Positions 60,918-64,000 of a stretch of 64,000 bases of DNA are shown in pieces; position 1 is the first letter of the stretch, and each line of letters opens with the position of its first letter. Both the position numbers and the translations under genes were made by a program. The notes under the pieces were generated by a model, which saw only the letters and a program-made list of their open reading frames with translations, had not been told where the DNA came from and ran no database searches. This stretch comes from Caulobacter sp031457805 (GTDB lineage Bacteria; Pseudomonadota; Alphaproteobacteria; Caulobacterales; Caulobacteraceae): positions 10,339-74,338 of the forward strand of contig NZ_JAVDXI010000010.1 in NCBI RefSeq assembly GCF_031457805.1, read 5' to 3'.

Positions 60918-62144
60918 CTATTGCGCGGCGGCGCGTTCGAGCGCGGCCAACGCCGTGGCGCGCTCGAGGCGCGCGGCGATGAGGTCGTTGCGGGAGGCCG
61001 ACAGGGCCGCCTGGGCGTCCAGCACGTCGAGCAGCGAAAACTTCCCGGCCTGGAAGCCCTGGCGCGCCAGGTCCACGGCCTGCTGAGCCTGCGGAACCGT
61101 ACGGCTGGAAAGAACTTCCAGCCGGGCCTCGGCGGCCTTGAGCGAGGCCTGGGCGTCACGCACCGCACGAACGGACCGCGCCAGCGCCAGGCGCTCACGC
61201 GCCTCGGCGGCGTTGGCGTCGGCCCGCGCGGCCGCGACGTTGCCCTGGTTGCGGTCGCGGATCGGGATGGGCGCGGTGAACCCGACGATCAGAGCCTGGT
61301 CACCCGTCTGCTCGAACCGGCGAACCCCGGCCTGGACGGTCAGGTCGGGCTTGCCCGCCGCGCGCTCGCGATCGATCGCGGCCTCGGCGCTGGCCCGCTC
61401 AGCCTGCGCCAATCGGACATCCAGAGAGGCGGTCGGATCGATGGCAACTGATGGAGCTGTCGTCGCTAAGGGCTCGACCAGTTCAATCTGCGGATCGGGA
61501 TCGGCCCACAGGCTGGTCAGGGCGCGCCGGGCGGCGGCGGCCTGAGCCTGCGCCGCCAAGACGGCGGCTTCGGCTTCGTCGCTGGCGGTTCTGGCGCGCA
61601 GGGCCCGCAGCGGCGGCTCGCGCCCGGCCTCGACCAGGGTGGCGGCCACGCTCGCCAGATCGCGCGCTCGCTCGGCGGCTTCCTGGGCCAGGGCGACGCG
61701 GGCGTCGGCCTCAAGGGCCTGAGCATACTGAGCCTTCACCTCCCGAGTGAGGTCCGCGCGGGCGATAGCGACGCGCACGACCGCGGCCTCGACCTCGGCC
61801 TGGGCGGCGGCGGCGCGGGTGCGGCGCTTGCCGCCCAGTTCGAGTCTTTGACCGATCGAGAAGGTCGTCTCGGCGCTGGAGAACCCGTCATAGGGTCCCG
61901 AGCCGGCGATGTTCTCGCTTTGAAGACTGGCTTCCGGATTGGGCGCGAAACCGGCTTGGCGCGCGCGACCTTGGGCGGCGGCCAGAGCGGCCTGCGCCGA
62001 GGTGATGAGCGGTGACTGGGCCTGGGCGCGTTCAAGCGCGGCGGCGAGCGTCACCGGAGCGGCAGCAGCGCCTAAAGGCGCGCCGAGGCTCACGAAGCCT
62101 AGAACCGCGCCGAAGGCGACGGGCCAGGCAGATAGCGATGGCAT
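60918..62144 (-). CDS. czcC: CzcC, TolC-family outer-membrane channel
   Basis: 408 residues with a signal peptide (MPSLSAWPVAFGAVLGFVSLGAPLGAAAA). Two outer-membrane efflux repeats follow, with ARQAGFAPNPEASLQSENIAGSGPY and DLTVQAGVRRFEQTGDQALIVGFTAPIPIRDRNQGN. Shape and length match the CusC at 40820, but the sequence is clearly different. Outer component of the Czc pump. Confidence 0.93.
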   Translation of the reverse strand: MPSLSAWPVAFGAVLGFVSLGAPLGAAAAPVTLAAALERAQAQSPLITSAQAALAAAQGRARQAGFAPNPEASLQSENIAGSGPYDGFSSAETTFSIGQRLELGGKRRTRAAAAQAEVEAAVVRVAIARADLTREVKAQYAQALEADARVALAQEAAERARDLASVAATLVEAGREPPLRALRARTASDEAEAAVLAAQAQAAAARRALTSLWADPDPQIELVEPLATTAPSVAIDPTASLDVRLAQAERASAEAAIDRERAAGKPDLTVQAGVRRFEQTGDQALIVGFTAPIPIRDRNQGNVAAARADANAAEARERLALARSVRAVRDAQASLKAAEARLEVLSSRTVPQAQQAVDLARQGFQAGKFSLLDVLDAQAALSASRNDLIAARLERATALAALERAAAQ

Positions 62145-62200
62145 GGGAGATCCCTACTTGCGTTCTGACAAAGGCGAACACGCGCGTGAGCGCGGCCGGG

Positions 62201-62569
62201 TCAGGCGCGAGGAGGTTCTTCGAGGCGGTCTTGGGCCGAGGACGGCGGGAAACCGAGGTTCCGGGGCGCGGTGTGCGACGTCACAGGATCGCGGGCGCTG
62301 TACTGAGCGTCGTTCCAGCCAAGCGCCGGCGAGGCGTGATGGCAGTGACCGTGGATGCAGACATCCGAGCCGCCGTCGTGGCTCTTGTTTTTTTGATGAT
62401 CGGCGTCGACGCCTTGGTCGGACATCTGGACGCTGGCTGCGGACGCCCGCTCGCCGTCGCCTGCGCAAATGGCCGTGTCGAGGGTTGGGGCGACGACAAG
62501 GGCGAGCAAAAGGCACGCGATCAACGCGCCCCCCATCTGCTGGAACCATGTCCTCAAAGCCATCATCAA
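62201..62569 (-). CDS. CzcI-like small exported His/Cys protein
   Basis: 122 residues from MMMALRTWFQQMGGALIACLLLALVVA, with a likely signal peptide. The mature part has DADHQKNKSHDGGSDVCIHGHCHHASP, a Cys/His cluster similar to CzcI-type proteins that precede czcC. It would be periplasmic and may bind zinc to tune the operon. A 57-bp gap leads to czcC. About 145 bp upstream is free of genes and should hold the operon promoter. Family assignment is by position and composition only. Confidence 0.6.
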   Translation of the reverse strand: MMMALRTWFQQMGGALIACLLLALVVAPTLDTAICAGDGERASAASVQMSDQGVDADHQKNKSHDGGSDVCIHGHCHHASPALGWNDAQYSARDPVTSHTAPRNLGFPPSSAQDRLEEPPRA

Positions 62570-62714
62570 TGCCCCTATAGCTTCGGCCGGGCGAGGTGGG
62601 AATGTGTTACATAGTCACGGTGAGCCCCACAGACGCTTGCAGGGCCGTGGTCAAGGCCAAGAATAGGGCGCGTTCGAGCGCGCCTGACCGGCGCACGATT
62701 GGCGGGCCCGCACG

Positions 62715-63086
62715 TCATCGACGGGGCGCCGTTGCGTCCGGACGAACAGGATCGTTGACCTTGAACGCTACGGCGACCGGTTGCGCGTTATCCGAACCAG
62801 CCTGCAGCGTGAAGTTCAAAACCCAATCGCCGCTGGTTGGCAGGTCGGCGCGGAAGCGCAACGAGCCATACTCCAAGGACGGCTCAAAGAACGCTGGGCG
62901 TGACGCCCCATCGCGGCTGACGTTGGCGTCGCTTACAGCCAACCGAGGCAAAGCGCGGCCGTTTGTATCGGTCACTTGAACCGTCACCTTGGCCGCGACG
63001 CCCCGAATGACTGGGCTGCTGGGCTCGAAACGATAATTGGCTGCAGCCGCTTGTAGGGCCACTATCAAAGCGAGAGAGGCAAACAT
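62715..63086 (-). CDS. Second FixH/YtkA-like exported protein
   Basis: 123 residues, signal peptide MFASLALIVALQAAAA, and a beta-sandwich domain that shares FFEPSLEYGSLRFRADLPTSGDWVLNF with the protein at 4460-4882. Otherwise the two differ. Here it lies upstream of the czc operon on the same strand, 146 bp from the CzcI-like gene. The conserved core suggests a common, unknown function in both copper and zinc loci. Confidence 0.68.
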   Translation of the reverse strand: MFASLALIVALQAAAANYRFEPSSPVIRGVAAKVTVQVTDTNGRALPRLAVSDANVSRDGASRPAFFEPSLEYGSLRFRADLPTSGDWVLNFTLQAGSDNAQPVAVAFKVNDPVRPDATAPRR

Positions 63087-63151
63087 CCCATCTTATCCTT
63101 CGGGCAAAGCGCCAGACGCTGCCTGCTTTTTTCGGCGGAACAGTTTCAAGT

Positions 63152-63292
63152 TCTAGGGGGCACCTCAAGGTTTGTTCGCTAAACCTCGCTTGAAAGCACA
63201 AACCCAGAACTAGGTGGTAAGCCGCCTGATGTAGGGCTTACCTCGAGGTTTGTGCGCCAATGTACGCTTAGCAGTACGAAGCCAGAACCTAG
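63152..63292. repeat. Two imperfect tandem repeats
   Basis: About 62-bp units at 63152-63213 and 63230-63292, period 78 bp. Shared words: TAGGG, ACCTCAAGGTTTG/ACCTCGAGGTTTG, CGCTTGAAAGCAC/CGCTTAGCAGTAC and CCAGAACTAGG/CCAGAACCTAGG. They fill the 231-bp gap between the YtkA-like gene and the monooxygenase remnant. Confidence 0.6.
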
Positions 63293-63317
63293 GCGCGAAC
63301 AGTCTCATGCCGGTGCT

Positions 63318-63905
63318 CTAGGTCATCACTCTCCGGATCTGTGCTGCAACAGCAGCGGCGTCGCGCCCTACCCCACGCAGCACGCCTGAACTGAAGCTGC
63401 GCAGACCTGGTTGTCCGACGAAATAAATTCCGGGCTGCCCAATCGCCCTACCGTCACGCTGAAGTAGCGTGCCTGCGCCATCCACAAGGCCGGGAAGCTT
63501 CGTAAAACCGACGTTCGGTCGGTAGCCGGTCGCGAAGATCACCGCATCGATTCGCTCCTCAACGCCATCAGCCCAAACCACACCTGTCTCGGTAAAGCTG
63601 GTGAACATCGGCTTCGCCAATGGCGCGCCCCGCTTCAGTGCGGCGCTGTAGTGACCGTCGTCGAGCACTGGCGTTCCTTGATCCGACAGGCGCCGCGAAC
63701 GATCCACGCCAGCCAAGTTGAACCAGAAATGGATATCGCGTCCCAACAAGGTCTGCGGGATGAAACGCACGCGACTCCTCACCGCCAGCGTCACGTCAGC
63801 CTCAGCAGCGAGCTCGACCGCAACTTGGACAGCAGAGTTAGCGGCTCCGACCACCACCACGCGCCGCCCACGATACGGCTCTGGATTGCGATAGCCGGCA
63901 ACATG
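63318..63905 (-). pseudogene. Flavin-containing monooxygenase, C-terminal part, 5' end cut by an IS end
   Basis: About 195 residues remain. They include the NADPH-binding glycine motif VVVVGAANSAVQVAVELA, the FATGYRPNVGF motif and GQPGIYFVGQPGL near the end. The FAD-binding N-terminal half is missing: upstream of HVAGYRNPEPYRG the frame runs into transposon-end repeats at 63906 onward. Related proteins are about 350-400 residues, so it is not expected to work. The frame reads on through the repeats and could produce a chimeric short protein. Confidence 0.75.
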
Positions 63906-64000
63906 TGTGTTTCGGCTTGCAAAAGTGACCCCCATCTCGGGGATATCGGCGTCCAAAAATGACCCCCTGTCCTTGAGGCTTTGATGGCCAGATCGGCGGC
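63906..64000. mobile_element. Partial IS21-family-like insertion-sequence end
   Basis: From TGTGTTTCGGC onward there are two copies of a 23-bp terminal motif, at 63911-63933 and 63945-63967, period 34. They share CGGC..., CAAAA(G/A)TGACCCCC and match at 19 of 23 positions. Multiple terminal repeats starting with TG are typical of IS21-type ends. The element continues past the window. No transposase is visible, so the family is inferred from the ends. Confidence 0.65.

Noticed and set aside
62570..62714. GTAACA ... CGAA elements upstream of the CzcI-like gene, similar to an ECF motif known in Caulobacter
   Set aside because: The spacer is 19 bp where about 16 is expected, so I do not call it.

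Overview
This is high-GC DNA with no tRNA, rRNA, CRISPR array or phage genes. Almost every gene concerns metals or redox chemistry, so the window reads as a large metal-resistance island. The gene set (FixL/FixJ sensors, the Cus and Czc variants, DUF4396, FixH/YtkA-like proteins, GTGA and ATGA start-stop overlaps everywhere) suggests an alphaproteobacterium, most likely Caulobacterales. That assignment is inference, not a computed placement.

Layout: (1) 1-12.9 kb, copper block A. It holds the end of a cusB, a cusA, a copZ-like chaperone, a cusF, and a copA-cueR-YtkA operon. A cnrYXH-like anti-sigma/sensor/ECF sigma cassette and an orphan HhH/PD-(D/E)XK-like protein follow. The block ends in decayed copper genes: a frameshifted DUF305 gene, a frameshifted DUF4396 gene and a truncated multicopper oxidase. 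Three CueR-type operators mark copZ, copA and the DUF4396 gene. (2) 13-19.1 kb, a tightly overlapping redox operon: Met/His lipoprotein, membrane FAD/NAD/2Fe-2S reductase, five-helix cytochrome b with NOX/ferric-reductase-like histidine spacing, heptaheme cytochrome c, DUF1622, a Csp1-like copper-storage protein and a Met-rich secreted protein. (3) 19.2-26.3 kb, aldehyde and alcohol dehydrogenases, the CopA multicopper oxidase and CopB, an MFS transporter and a CopG-like DUF411 protein. (4) 26.3-40.5 kb, an oxygen/redox regulation block: a receiver, FixJ, FixL with a heme-type PAS, a YHS-domain copper ATPase, oleate hydratase, a second FixJ, a beta-CASP nuclease / thymidine(AMP) phosphorylase / PRPP synthetase operon, DUF2933, an ICMT-like enzyme and DUF305.

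(5) 40.8-47.1 kb, copper block B: a complete cusCBA plus a lipoprotein CusF, closely similar to the copy at the left edge and in the same orientation. (6) 47.2-51.6 kb: merR-merT-GDCCVxC without merA, an FTR1/cytochrome c permease, a CDF-like transporter and its divergent MerR regulator, with near-ideal MerR-family palindromes. (7) 51.8-62.6 kb, one long leftward operon: CzcI-like, czcC, czcB, a small exported protein, czcA, DUF190, CDF, an SRPBCC protein, DUF190 and a P1B-4 ATPase. (8) 62.7-64 kb: a second YtkA-like gene, imperfect tandem repeats, and a flavin monooxygenase cut by what looks like an IS21-family end.

Working together, copper would be sensed by CueR, exported by CopA, the YHS ATPase and two Cus pumps, oxidised by CopA-type oxidase, and stored by Csp and CusF-type proteins. 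Zn/Cd/Co would be handled by Czc, CDF and P1B-4, with possible Ni/Co sensing by the CnrX-like protein. The most novel part is the 14-18 kb electron-transfer operon, which looks able to move cytosolic NAD(P)H electrons through a FAD/2Fe-2S protein and a b-type cytochrome to a periplasmic heptaheme cytochrome beside copper storage. That route is inferred from gene content.
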